Of a stretch of 64,000 nt of DNA, positions 36,601-48,600 are shown piece by piece (the first letter of the stretch is position 1; the number at the start of each line of letters is the position of its first letter). Both the position numbers and the translations under genes were made by a program. The notes beneath the pieces were generated by a model. That model was not told where the DNA came from. It did not search any database and was given only the letters and a program-made list of their open reading frames with translations. Source of the DNA: Symsagittifera roscoffensis (taxonomy: Eukaryota > Xenacoelomorpha > Acoela > Convolutidae); NCBI RefSeq assembly GCF_963678635.1, contig NC_087070.1:21499461-21563460 (forward strand), read 5' to 3'.

Positions 36601-39600
36601 TTGTAACGCAAACTTTTGCGTTTAATTGGGTTCCTTTCAAATGTCCATAGGTAAGGGTTCTCGCGGTAACGAGAAGTACAGCTATGCAAAATCTTTCTAA
36701 ATGTCACTTATGTTATCAACGTTCTAGGCTCAATTGTGTTAGGAAAATACCATATAATTAGATTATCAAATAAGGAAACATCATTTTCGGCGCAGAAGTT
36801 TCAGATAACAATAATTATCTTCATAGGCTATTTTCAGGCCAAACAAAAGAACGAAAAGTCAATCGAAAAGCATATGTTAAACTTTTATTTCTACTGTTTC
36901 TCTGTTGTTTGATAATGTAGAAAACCTGAAAATAATATGTATAAAATTGGTATAGAAAAAATTCGTTAAAAAGTTATTCAAAATGATTTTATTGTCACTC
37001 TAATACGTACAAAAACGAAACCAAAAAACGTTGACAAAAAGATTCGAGTCGATTTAAAATCGATCGAAATTGATTTTTATGCTAAGTTTTTGTATTAAAC
37101 TAAATCGATTTGAAATCGACTCAAATCGGTTTTTCAAGGTCTCTGCTACTTTGTCTGTATAAAAACGATTGCAATTCATTTTTTGTCAGAACGGGTGTGT
37201 TTTTGTTCTCTATAAGAATCATTTTAATAGCTTATGTTGACGAAAATAATTGAAAATTGTTGAAAAAAAATGTAGTTTATACACGCACATTTTAAATCAT
37301 AGTGGGCTTAGTTTTCTCGAATATCATCGATTGCAATGGCAATATAATCAATTGCGCGTTCTGAAATTTTAATCCATAATCGGTCATAAAGAAGTAAAGT
37401 AGTCTCTAAAACCCATTGTACCTAATCAATATCCATTATACTTATGTGAACACCTTTAAGTGACTCTAACTCAGTCGCTAAAATCTCATTAAAACTTTAC
37501 TTGACGGAGAGAGAAATTAGCGCATGCGTATTATGTGTTTATAAGGACTTTGGAACAATTTGACCAAGTCATTATAACTGCATGTGATTTCAGCTCTCTT
37601 CTGGCTCGGGCAGTTCGACAAATGTTTTGCAACTGCAACATCCATAGTCGATTATTATGGAATAATTATATCGGAAATCGATTATAACCAATTATTATCC
37701 ATAATACTTAGGTGAACGCCTTGACGCTATCTCAAATCCATTATCTTTCGTTAAACTCTCCTTAAAACGTTACATCCGTGAAAAAGAAATAAGTGCACGC
37801 TTCGGAGTTCTTACAGGTTTTTAGCGAATAGACCGAACCACTAAACACACGTGATTCGAATTCTTTTCCAAGGCAGGTTGACAAAATTTTGCCTCTGCAA
37901 CACCGGGTTCCTAGTTATTGACATGAGCTAGTCTTAAATATCGAACCATGAAACAATTTTCTCAATGGTTTGATATTGAACAAAAAAATTTATCTCGCGT
38001 AAGTCTCGATCTTCGTTATTTTGATGGGCAGTTAGCTGCAATATCGTCTGTGCTATTTGATGATGGTCGCTGCTATCACGAGCGCTCAGTATAATAAGAA
38101 GAGTGCTAAGTAAACAAGACTGCTCGTATCAGGGCGAAGCCCTGAATGTTCCGACTGCCTTTTAAGATTTATGGAGCAGTAATAACATTAAAAAATTAAA
38201 TGAAACAAAACAAAATGAAAAAAATTCTGAAATTTGAAATCTTTTATGAAAATCATCCCCCCACACGCCATATAAAGTACAAAAGGATAGATTTCGCTCC
38301 TTGCAACAAATCAACTATGGCAAATAAGGCTCTTTCAACCAATTTGGAACGATTTCTAAGACGGATTAACTCTCCGCTTACGCGTTAATAGCGCGAAATA
38401 TATCGCGCGTTAATTGTCCCAAATTGGCCAAAATGGCAATCTTTAAATCCCCGTAACTTTACGAAAAAAATGATCACAGGTGAAATATCTTTTCAAATTT
38501 GAGCTCAGGAGAGCAAAAGCTTTCGAATGGTATAAAAAAATTCCGTCAAAAATTGGCTAGTTAAAAAGTCGAATTTTGTCTGAAGAAAAAAAACCCACCC
38601 CGAGCACAAATGTTCCGTTACTTTCTTATCGAAAGTCGGAACAATAATTAGTTTAAGATCTTTATGCCTACTATGTTCAAATCTTGAAATTGATGCATCA
38701 AATTGTCATTTCTTTTTCTTTTGTTTTCATTGCTGCATTCATGAATAAAACTTTTTTCAAACTAAGTAGCTTTCTTATACTTAAACTAGTTGCAATATTT
38801 AAACTACTTAAACATCTTATACTTAAACTTAATTGATGTACCTTTTTTTGTTTGTAAGGCGTTTTTTTTTGTTATGACTTTTGATACAAAAGTAACGGAA
38901 TATTTGAGCTCGGGGTGGGTTTTTTTTCTACAGACAAATTTCGACTTTTTAAGTAGCCATTTTTGACGGAATTTTTTATATGATTCAAAAGGTATTGTTG
39001 TTCTAAGCTTAAATTTGAAAAGATATTTCACCTGTGATCATTTTTTGTAAGGTTATGAGGGTTTAAAAATTGCCATTTTGATCAATTTGGGACAATTAAC
39101 GCGTGATATAATTCCCGCTATTAACGTGTAAGCGGAGATTTAATCCGACTTATCAATCGTTCCAAATTGGTTGAACGAAGCTTTTTTGTCATAATTGATT
39201 TGTTACAAGGAACGAAATCTATCTTTTTATACTGTATATGGCGTGTTGGGGGGATGATTTTTTTATAAAAAATTTTGAATTTTAGAAGAAAAAAAAAATT
39301 CATTTTATTTTGTTTCATTTAGTTTTTTTATGTTATTACTGCTGCTCTATAAACCTTAAAAGGCAGTCGGAACATTCAGGGCTTCGCCCTGATACGAGCA
39401 GCTTTTTTTTATGTTTGATACGTTGCTCAATGTTTTCATTTGATACTACGCTGCTGATTGTGGAGCATGGATGTTATATTTTATTGTTCCGACTTTCGAT
39501 ACGAAAGTAACGGAATATTTGTGCTCGGGGTGGGTTTTTTTTCTTCAGACAAATTTTGACTTTTTAACTAGTCATTTTTGACAGAAATTGTTATATCACT

Positions 39601-42600
39601 CGAAAAGTATCGTTGTCCTGAGCTCAAATTTGAAAAAGTATTTTACCTGTGATCATTTTTCGTAAAGTTACGGGGGTTTAAAGATTGCCATTTTGGCCAA
39701 TTTGGGACAATTAACGCGCGATATATTTCGCGCTATTAACGCGTAAGCGGAGAGTTAATCCGTCTTAGAAATCGTTCCAAATTGGTTAAAAGAAGCTTAT
39801 TTGTCATAATTGGTTTGTTACAGGGAGCGAAATCTATCCTTTTGTACTTTATATGGCGTGTGGGGTGATGATTTTCATTTAAAAAAATTTCACATTTTAG
39901 AAAAAAATATATTTTGTTTTGTTTCATTTTATTGAATTTTATTGAATCATTTTAATTGTTATTACTGCTCCATAAACCTTAAAAGGCAGTCGGAACATTC
40001 AGGGCTTTGCCCTGATACGAGCAGTCTTGTTACTTTTGCCATTGTTTTAATCAATTCATATACATAAATGTCTTTGCTTGTGGAAAATTTGTGATCCTTC
40101 TTAATTTTTCTCAAAATCCGTTCTTTGCAAGTTAAAAAAATAATTGCGTAAAATGCTTATAATAAAACTCCATGTTGCAATACTGGTTCTACATAATCTT
40201 TGTAAAGTCTTGAATTGAAAACGAAAATATACAATTTGTAGTGAACGATTTTGGCAATGAGAGGGGAGAGTTTTTGATGTAGCTGTACTATATGCTGCTT
40301 ATATTTAAACTGTTCATATTAAATTTGAATGAACACAAATATTGAATGAACACAAAATAACCAAATTTTTCTCCAATTAGTGAACCCTTCAGATTGTGGA
40401 ATAACATCACACATAAACTGCTATCAGAGATAAGCCATCTAACATATTACGGTAAGTTTCACTCAGACTAGTACATTTTTGTATATGGCTAGAAAACTTT
40501 TGCTCCAGAAATTTTAGTGGCTTGAAATCGTGGCTTGTTTTGTTTTGACAGATAAAACTTTTTATTTTACATATTAAAAAAGGAAAAAAAAATTCAAGTT
40601 GGGTGCACAGAGGAAATTCATTGTCAATTTTGATTCATTTGCATGAAAATTTCAGCCTGTACTATATCAGAGAAAAAAAATCGGAAAAATTTACTCGAGT
40701 TTTGAGCATTGAAATGATTTTGCGACTAAGAAGAGGAAAAAACTTCCTTAAATTTCAAAAATTTTAAATAGAAAAAGCTGCCATTGAAAATATGCCTACA
40801 ATTTTCTATTTACTCCATGTTTGCATTTGTATGATAGATAACCATTTTTCTATTGTAGAATTGTATGACCAACATTTTTAGCGTATGGAGGTCAACCCGG
40901 GCGTTTTGTCCGGTTATTTTAAATCAGCACTGAATTTTAAGACTCCACTCTGAGTAACAAGATCTAAGGTTATCGAGAAAGGGGTTTGGGTTATCGAACA
41001 ATTTAATTTTACGGAGAAAAGCTAAGAAGGTGTTACCTTTTTGTCGGAACATAAGCGAATAGTTTAAGAAAATCTTTTTTGCTGTAAGAGAATTGAAAGG
41101 GGGCGTTCAGACCCGCTCTTTCTTTTTAATACGCCCCTCATTTTAGCCATTGTCATTTATCTTGAACGGTGATTCCCCGAGTCGAGATTTTTCACCTAAT
41201 TTGAAGCAAGATTTGAGCGGTTTGAGCGGTTTTTTTTAGACAATTACGCTCAAAATCTTGCTTCAAAATGAGCGGTTTGAGCGGTTTTTGAACGGTTTAT
41301 CTAAAAAAACCGCTCAAAAACCGCGCAAGATTTGAACGGTTTTGAGCGGTTTATCTAAAAAAACCGCTCAAAAACCGCGCAAGATTTGCGCGGTTTTTGA
41401 GCGGTTTTTTTAGATAAACCGTTCAAAAACCGCTCAAACCGCTCATTTCGAAGCAAGATTTTGAGCGTAATTGTCTAAAAAAACCGCTCAAACCGCTCAA
41501 ATCTTGCGCGGTTTTTGAGCGGTTTTTTTAGATAAACCGTTCAAAAACCGCTCAAACCGCTCATTTGGAAGCAAGATTTTGAGCGTAATTGTCTAAAAAA
41601 ACCGCTCAAACCGCTCAAATCTTGCGCGGTTTTTGAGCGATTTTTTTAGATAAACCGTTCAAAAACCGCTCAAACCGCTCATTTGGAAGCAAGATTTTGA
41701 GCGTAATTGTCTAAAAAAACCGCTCAAACCGCTCAAATCTTGAGCGGTTTTTTGAGCGTTTTTTTTTTTTAAATCGCTCAAAAACCGCTAATTTTTAAGC
41801 ACGATTTTGAGCGCAATCGTCTAAAAAACCGCTCAAATCTTGCTTCGAAAGAGGCGAACACTCTCAAATTGGTATCCCTCCTCGCCTTATCGTATCCAGA
41901 ATTAGCAGGAACTATTCTTTTGAGAGTAAATAAACCAGGCGAAGTATAAACCAACCGAAAATGCGCAGAGTATATAAGCCAACCGAAAATTTACATCATA
42001 ATAGTGAATTTGCATAATTTTCGTGACTGTTACATAATTGTTGCATAAATATTATATAACACTTGCGCATTTTCGGCTGGTTGATACTTCGGCTGGTTTA
42101 TATACTACGTATTCTTTTACACAGGTTCTGGCAAGACGTTGTTCCGTGAGTCGTGCTATGACCACTTCGGGGACGAGAAGGAAAAGGCGGATAAGTTCGC
42201 GGATGTCGATTCGAAGAGAGTGCGGAGTGAGATGATGGCGAGGACTTGTGCCACTTTGACTGAAAGGGACTACGTGGACATCGCATTCAAGAGATTCGAC
42301 CCAGAGGACTACGAGTGGGAAGACAAGAAAGTTAAGGTAAACAAATAAATAGAATATTCTGGAACATTTTAGATTATTGTACAATGAAAGATAAGAAAAC
42401 AAGAGGCAGAACACGAAGAAGAAAGTGAAATTTATAGTTTTTTTAGAACGTCGAAAAAATCTTCTGAACGAAGATTGGGACAAAGAGTGTGCGTGCGAAA
42501 ACGAAAGTGAAAGATAGTAAATAAAAACTTGTGCTCTAGAAACTTCTGAACAACTGGGATCAATGGAGAACAATTTAAATGATGTTCTAATTAGCTTCAA

Positions 42601-45600
42601 TTGTAGAGTGATCTTCTGAAACTCTTTTGAACATTAATGCTTTTTTGTTCCGACTTTTGATACGAAAGTAACGGAATATTTGTGCTCGGGGTGGGTTTTT
42701 TTTTTCTTCAGACAAATTTCGACTTTTTAACTAGCCATTTTTGACGGAATTTTTTTATATCATTCGAAAGGTATTGTTGTCCTGAGCTCAAATTTGAAAA
42801 TATATTTCACCTGTGATCATTTTTCGTAAAGTTATGGGGGTTTAAAGATTGCCATTTTGGCCAAATTGGGACAATTAACGCGTTATATATTTCGCGCTAT
42901 TAACGCGTAAGCGGAGAGTTAATCCGTCTTAAAATCGTTCCAAATTGGTTAAAAGAAGCTTATTTGCCATAATTGATGTATAGCCATAATTGGTTAAGAG
43001 GAAGCTAAATCTATCTTTTTGTACTTTAAATGACGTGTGGGGGGATGATTTTCATTAAAAAAATTTTAATTTAAAAAAAAAAACAATTTTTAAAAATTTT
43101 ATTACATTTAATTTTGTAATGTTATTACTGCTCCATAAAACCTTAAAAGGCAGTCAGAACATTCAGGGCTTCGCCCTGATACGAGCAGTGTTGTATACTT
43201 TTATTCTCCAAATTTCAGCCAACAATGCTCTGTTAAAAAGTCCAATGTTGACTGAATAAAAAAACTACCCCATGCGTTAATATTCCGTACTTTCTTCGAA
43301 AGTCGGAACAAACGATTTTTCGTTCGCTCATTTCAATCATCTAATTTAAGCAAAAAAGTTTCTTTTTTGATAACTTTTAACGGCAATTCGGACATTCAAG
43401 ACTGTACCCTGGTACGAACAGTCTTGTTGGTTGTCTCATAGAGATATAAATAAAACACCATAGAATGCTTTTATTCAATTTTTGAACAAAATGTATATGT
43501 TTCAGGTGGTATATTCATTCAGAGCATTTTTGTCGATTGAAACAAAATTTTTGTTCCGATTTTCGATACGAAAACAACGGAATACTTGTGCTCGGATGGC
43601 TTTTTTCTTCAGACAAAATTTGACTTTTTAACAAGCCATTTTTGACGGATTTTTTTTATCTCTCAAAAATTATTGTTGTTTTGAGCTTGATTTTGAAAAA
43701 TTATTTCATCTTTGGTCATTTTCGATCAAAATATGGGGGTTTGAAGATGGCCATTTTGATCAATTTGGGAATTAACGCGCGATATAGTTCGCGCTATTAA
43801 CGCGTAAGCGCAGATTTAATCCGTCTTAGAAATCATTCGACATTGGTGCAAAGAAGCTTCTTTGCCATAAATGAATTGTTACAAGGAACGAAATCTATTC
43901 TTTTTTTATTTTATATGGGGTGTGGGGGATGATTTTCAAATAAAAACTTCAAAAATTAGAAAAAAATTTCCATTTCATTTTATAACATTTAGTTTTTTCA
44001 TGATATTTCTGCTCCATAAACCTTGAAAAGCAATCGAAACATTCAAGGTTTTGCCCAAATACGAGCAGTCTTGTTATAGTTTTTGACTAAATGAAGACAT
44101 AGTTTCTTTGAGTTGACATTTATAAAAAAAATCGTTTTTCCTACTTTTTTGAGAAAACCTAGTGGTTTGAAATGGGGCTGTTTGGCAACGTTCAACTAAT
44201 TTATGTGCGTTTTGATGCTTTTGACGCTGGAAGCGCAACGCAAATAATTTATGCATCGTTATATATACTGCAATCCAAAGCGTTCTAAATTGATTTTAAG
44301 CCAGCTAAACAGTCATTTTAATTCCCTATACAATTCAAACAAGACTGCTCGTAATAGGGCAAAGCCCTAAATGTTCTGACTGCCTTTAAGATCTATGGAG
44401 CAGTAATAATATGAAAAAATTAAATGCAATAAAATAAAAGGAAAAAAATCTATTTGACTTTTTTTGTGAAAACATCCCGCCACACGCCATATAAAGTTCA
44501 AAGTGATATATTTCGCAACTACTAATAAATCAATTATGGCAAATAAGCTTTTAAACTACTTGGAACGATTTCTAAGACGGATTAAATCACCGCCTACGCG
44601 TTAATAGCGCGAAATATATCGCGCGTTAATTGTGCCAAATAGCCAAAGTGGCAATTTTTAAACCCCCATAACTTTACGAAAAACAATCACAGGTGAAATA
44701 TCTTTTCAAATTTTAGCTCAGGAAAACAATACCTTTCGAATGATATAAAAAACGTTCCGTCAAAAATGGCTAATAAAAATGTCGAAAATTGTCTGAAGTA
44801 AAAAAAAAACCACCTCGAGCACAAATATTCCGTCACTTTCGGGACAATAACAACTTTAATATTTCATATATGCGTAGTCAAAAAATTTGTTTTGACAAAA
44901 TTTTCTTCATACACTTTTTTAAAATACTGAAACGCTGGAACATCTGTCCTGGTATACGGGCAAGCAATCTTGTTAATGAAGTGAACAAAAAAATTTCAAA
45001 AAGGGCCATCAAAAGGATTTCGCAGCCATTAGGTAACCTTGAAACAAAATACAAATTGTTTTTTTTTATAATTCACATTTCTGGTGTTTTGAAGCCTTTA
45101 GTTTGTATCAGTTTGCGCTTGAATGTTTCTCGGCCTAATGTTTTGCCAAAATGTTGTCTTTGACCCAGATGAATCAACCAAGTAATATTGAGTGATGAAT
45201 ACAGCTTAATCCTTTTTCTGTACGCTTAATCAGATGTATATATAACACAGTTGACATCAATTGCTAGTAGTAGCTCGTAAACTTATTCCCCCTAAACTAA
45301 AAAGGGGAGATTCGTTACTTGGTAAAAAATCCTGAAAGCTTAAACGTTGAAATATGTACAGTGTACAGCTGGTAAACCTGACTGGGTCAAATTTTGAAAG
45401 TACCGTCTACAAGCCAGGTTTTGTTGTACAATTTGAGTGCATTGAGGTTCTCAATGTCGCCAAAAAATAATATGCGTTACTTATCTTGTTTTCCGCTATC
45501 AAAAAGACAAAATTGCTTAAAACGATCGAGTAATAGTGGGCATGGATGTCGTTTGTTTACTTCTGTTTAAAATTCGCAACCGGGAGGACAACGACAGTTG

Positions 45601-48600
45601 GGTTGCTTTTTCGTCCTGCACCAATTGCAAACTAGTTGCGATTATCTGGCTGTTTACTGGATTAAATTGATTCCTAACTGTCTCCTTCATTTGCTGAAGT
45701 AGTTGCCGAGCTTCTGAGCGTCCTGCGTTGAGCTCATGACTATGCTCGTTGCTCTGTGAGATTATTACGCTCCCAGAATTGATTAAAGTTTTCGGGCATT
45801 TATACGATCTCCATTTGCTGCAGCGCCAGTGTGTCGTTGTCTTCGTCTTGCGTTTCTTTTGAAATTCACGGCCGTCAAGAATAATCAGTGTTTGGCCTTT
45901 TTGTGAGGTTGCCCAAACAAAAGATTTTATTTTTGACTATTCTATGAGTTAAAGAGGGAGATAATGAATGCAGAGTGTATACATTTTCAATTGAATTGTT
46001 CTAATTCATTGCCATATTAACACTAAATAAATAAAGCACATGTTGGCACTATCCTAATCCCAAAAATGAGTCCAGTTTAAATTTAGTTATCTTAAATTTG
46101 TATTGTTTTTTAATAGCGCGAACCTAATTGAGATATCATATTCTAGATTTATTTCTGCTTACAATTTGATCATGATTTTTGTTCTTAATTCATGGGATTT
46201 TCTTAATTGGCATGGGATTTTATGGTATGGTCTTTTATACAAGGGATCTTTTGGTATGATATCTTTTGTCATGGGAGCTTTTGGTATGGTATCTTTTGTA
46301 CCCCTACAAGCTTTCACCCTACAAACAACTTTTCACGGAGCAACCAAACCAATTTAACATAAACTGATACCATTGAAGAAACCAAAGAAATCTTTAAAGC
46401 ATAAAAAACGGCATTATCATAGCTGGACAGATAACAAATAACTGAAAAAACCAAAAAAAAGTCCAATTTAAACACTTTCTGAAGAATCTATAATGCGTTG
46501 CTCCACAGTTAAGCAACTCAGATATCAAGCGGCTAATCTTTTAGTACGTCGTGAGGCTGATCTCCAAAACGCTGCAATAAAATAAAAGGAAAAGAATTAA
46601 TTTGACATTTTTTGTGAAAATCATCCCGCCACACGCCATATAAAGTTCAAAGTGATTAAATTCGCTACTAGTAATAAATCAATTATGGCAAATAAGCTTT
46701 TAAACTACTTTGAACGATTTCTAAGACGGATTAAATCTCCGCTTACGCGTTAATAGCGCGAATTATATTGCGCGTTAATTGTGCCAAATAGCCAAAGTGG
46801 CAATTTTTAAACCCCCATAACTTTACGAAAAACAATCACAGGTGAAATATCTTTTCGAATTTTAGCTCAGGAAAACAATACCTTTCGAATAATATAAAAA
46901 ACGTTCCGTCAAAAATGGCTAATAAAAATGTCGAAAATTGTCTGAAGTAAAAAAAACCACCTCGAGCACAAATATTCCGTCACTTTCGGGACAATAACAA
47001 CTTTAATATTTCATATATGCGTAGTCAAAAAATTTTTGACAAAATTTTCTTCATACATTTATTTAAACTACTGGAACGCTGGAACATCTGTCCTGGTATA
47101 CGGGCAGGCAGTCTTGTTAATGGAGTGAATAAAAAAATTTCAATAACGGCCATCAAAAGGAAGGATTTCGCAGCCATTAAGGTAACCTTGAAACAAAATA
47201 CAAATTGTTTTTTTTATATTTCACATTTCTGGTGTTTTGAAGCCTTTAGTTTGTATCAGTTTGCGCTTGAATGTTTCTCGGCTTCATGTTTTGCCAATAT
47301 GTTGTCTTTGACCCAGATGAATCAACCAAGTAAAATTGAGTGATGAATACAGCTTATTCCATTTTCTGTACGCTAAATCAGATGTATATATAACACAGTT
47401 GACATCAATTGCTAGCACTAGCTCGTAAACTTATTCCCCCTAAACTAAAAAGGGAAGATTCGTGGTAAAAACTTCTGGAAAGCTTAAATGTTGAAATACT
47501 TCTTAATAGGGCTGGCAATTCGGGTGGGTTTTTTTTCTTCAGACAAATTTCGACTTTTTAACTTGCCATTTTTGACAGAATTTTTTTATATCATTCGAAA
47601 GGTATTGTTGTCTTGAGCTCAAATTTGAAAAGATATTTCACCTGTGATCATTTTTCGTAAAGTTATAGGGGTTTAAAGATTTCCATTTTGGCCAATTTGG
47701 TGCAATTAACGCGCGATATATTTCGCGCTTTTAACGCGTAAGCGGAGAGTTAATCCGTCTTAGAAATCGTTCCAAATTGGTTGAAAGAAGCTTATTTGCC
47801 ATTATGATTTGTTACAAGGAGCGAAATCTATTCTTTTGTACTTTATATGGCGTGTGGGCGGATGATTTTCATGAAAAATTTCAAAGTTTAGAAAAAAAAA
47901 TTTTTCATTTTGTCTTATTTCATTTATTTTTTTAATGTTATTACTGCTCAATAAACCCTAAAAGGCAGTCGGAACATTCAGGGCTTCGCCCTGATACGAG
48001 CAGTCTTGTTGTAACTTCGTCTCGGTCGCGCCGTTGTTAATTACGGGACCAAAAATCCATAGCTTGGACAGGGTTTTGAATCCTGAAATTGTCGTATCTC
48101 GGTGGCGATGGTTGAAAAATAAACGAAGGCAAGTCTGGAAATAACGTAGTAAGGTCGCGATTGTCGAAAACTTAGTCGCGACAGGGTCGAAAAAGCTATT
48201 CGAAATATTTTTGACGGAATGATCAAAAGTTAAGCCGCAGCATGGTCTAAAAACTAATCACAGCAGCGTCGGTATCTTCGCCTTGACATAGTCTAAAATT
48301 ATCCAATACATGGTCGAAACTTGAAATCACAAGCAGCTAGCAATTGCTTTGATCCCAAAACTAATTTGATTTTACTTTTTAATGTTTGTCGGATAATTTT
48401 GCTTTAAAAACTGTAAAACGGTTGCAAACAGCAAAATAAACCAGTATATATGTAATTTTAATAATCGAAAGCAATCTAAATTTTTATTCAGTCAAACACA
48501 AGTTAAGGTTTTTCCATCGGTCAAAAAACTGTGTGGTTGAACTCAGTCGAAATGTTTTTCCTCGGTCGAACGTAGTCAAAACATAGCTTGTCGAAAAAAA

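Larger units (their letters stand above)
34195..38112. other. Intron 1 DNA, mostly unique
   Basis: No further exons are recognised. It contains a short GATCGACGTTTTGTGAT-type repeat at about 35394-35460, a perfect hairpin at 35693, a repeated TTTAACTAAAGTTTC at about 36055 and 36095, and a diverged tandem duplication at 37.4-37.9 kb. Confidence 0.5.

Noticed and set aside
38113-40031. Three neighbouring ~540-bp repeats as one composite transposon
   Set aside because: Each copy has its own ends, the orientations differ, and spacers of 80-220 bp are unique, so independent insertions are simpler.
42052-42600. 182-codon minus ORF over exon 2
   Set aside because: It is the antisense shadow of the GC-richer exon 2. 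The + strand reading has splice sites in phase and a Walker A.
44789-47343. 124- and 108-codon + ORFs in the duplicated units
   Set aside because: The two copies of the same DNA give frames with different ends, and both overlap the dispersed repeat. No conserved protein is supported.
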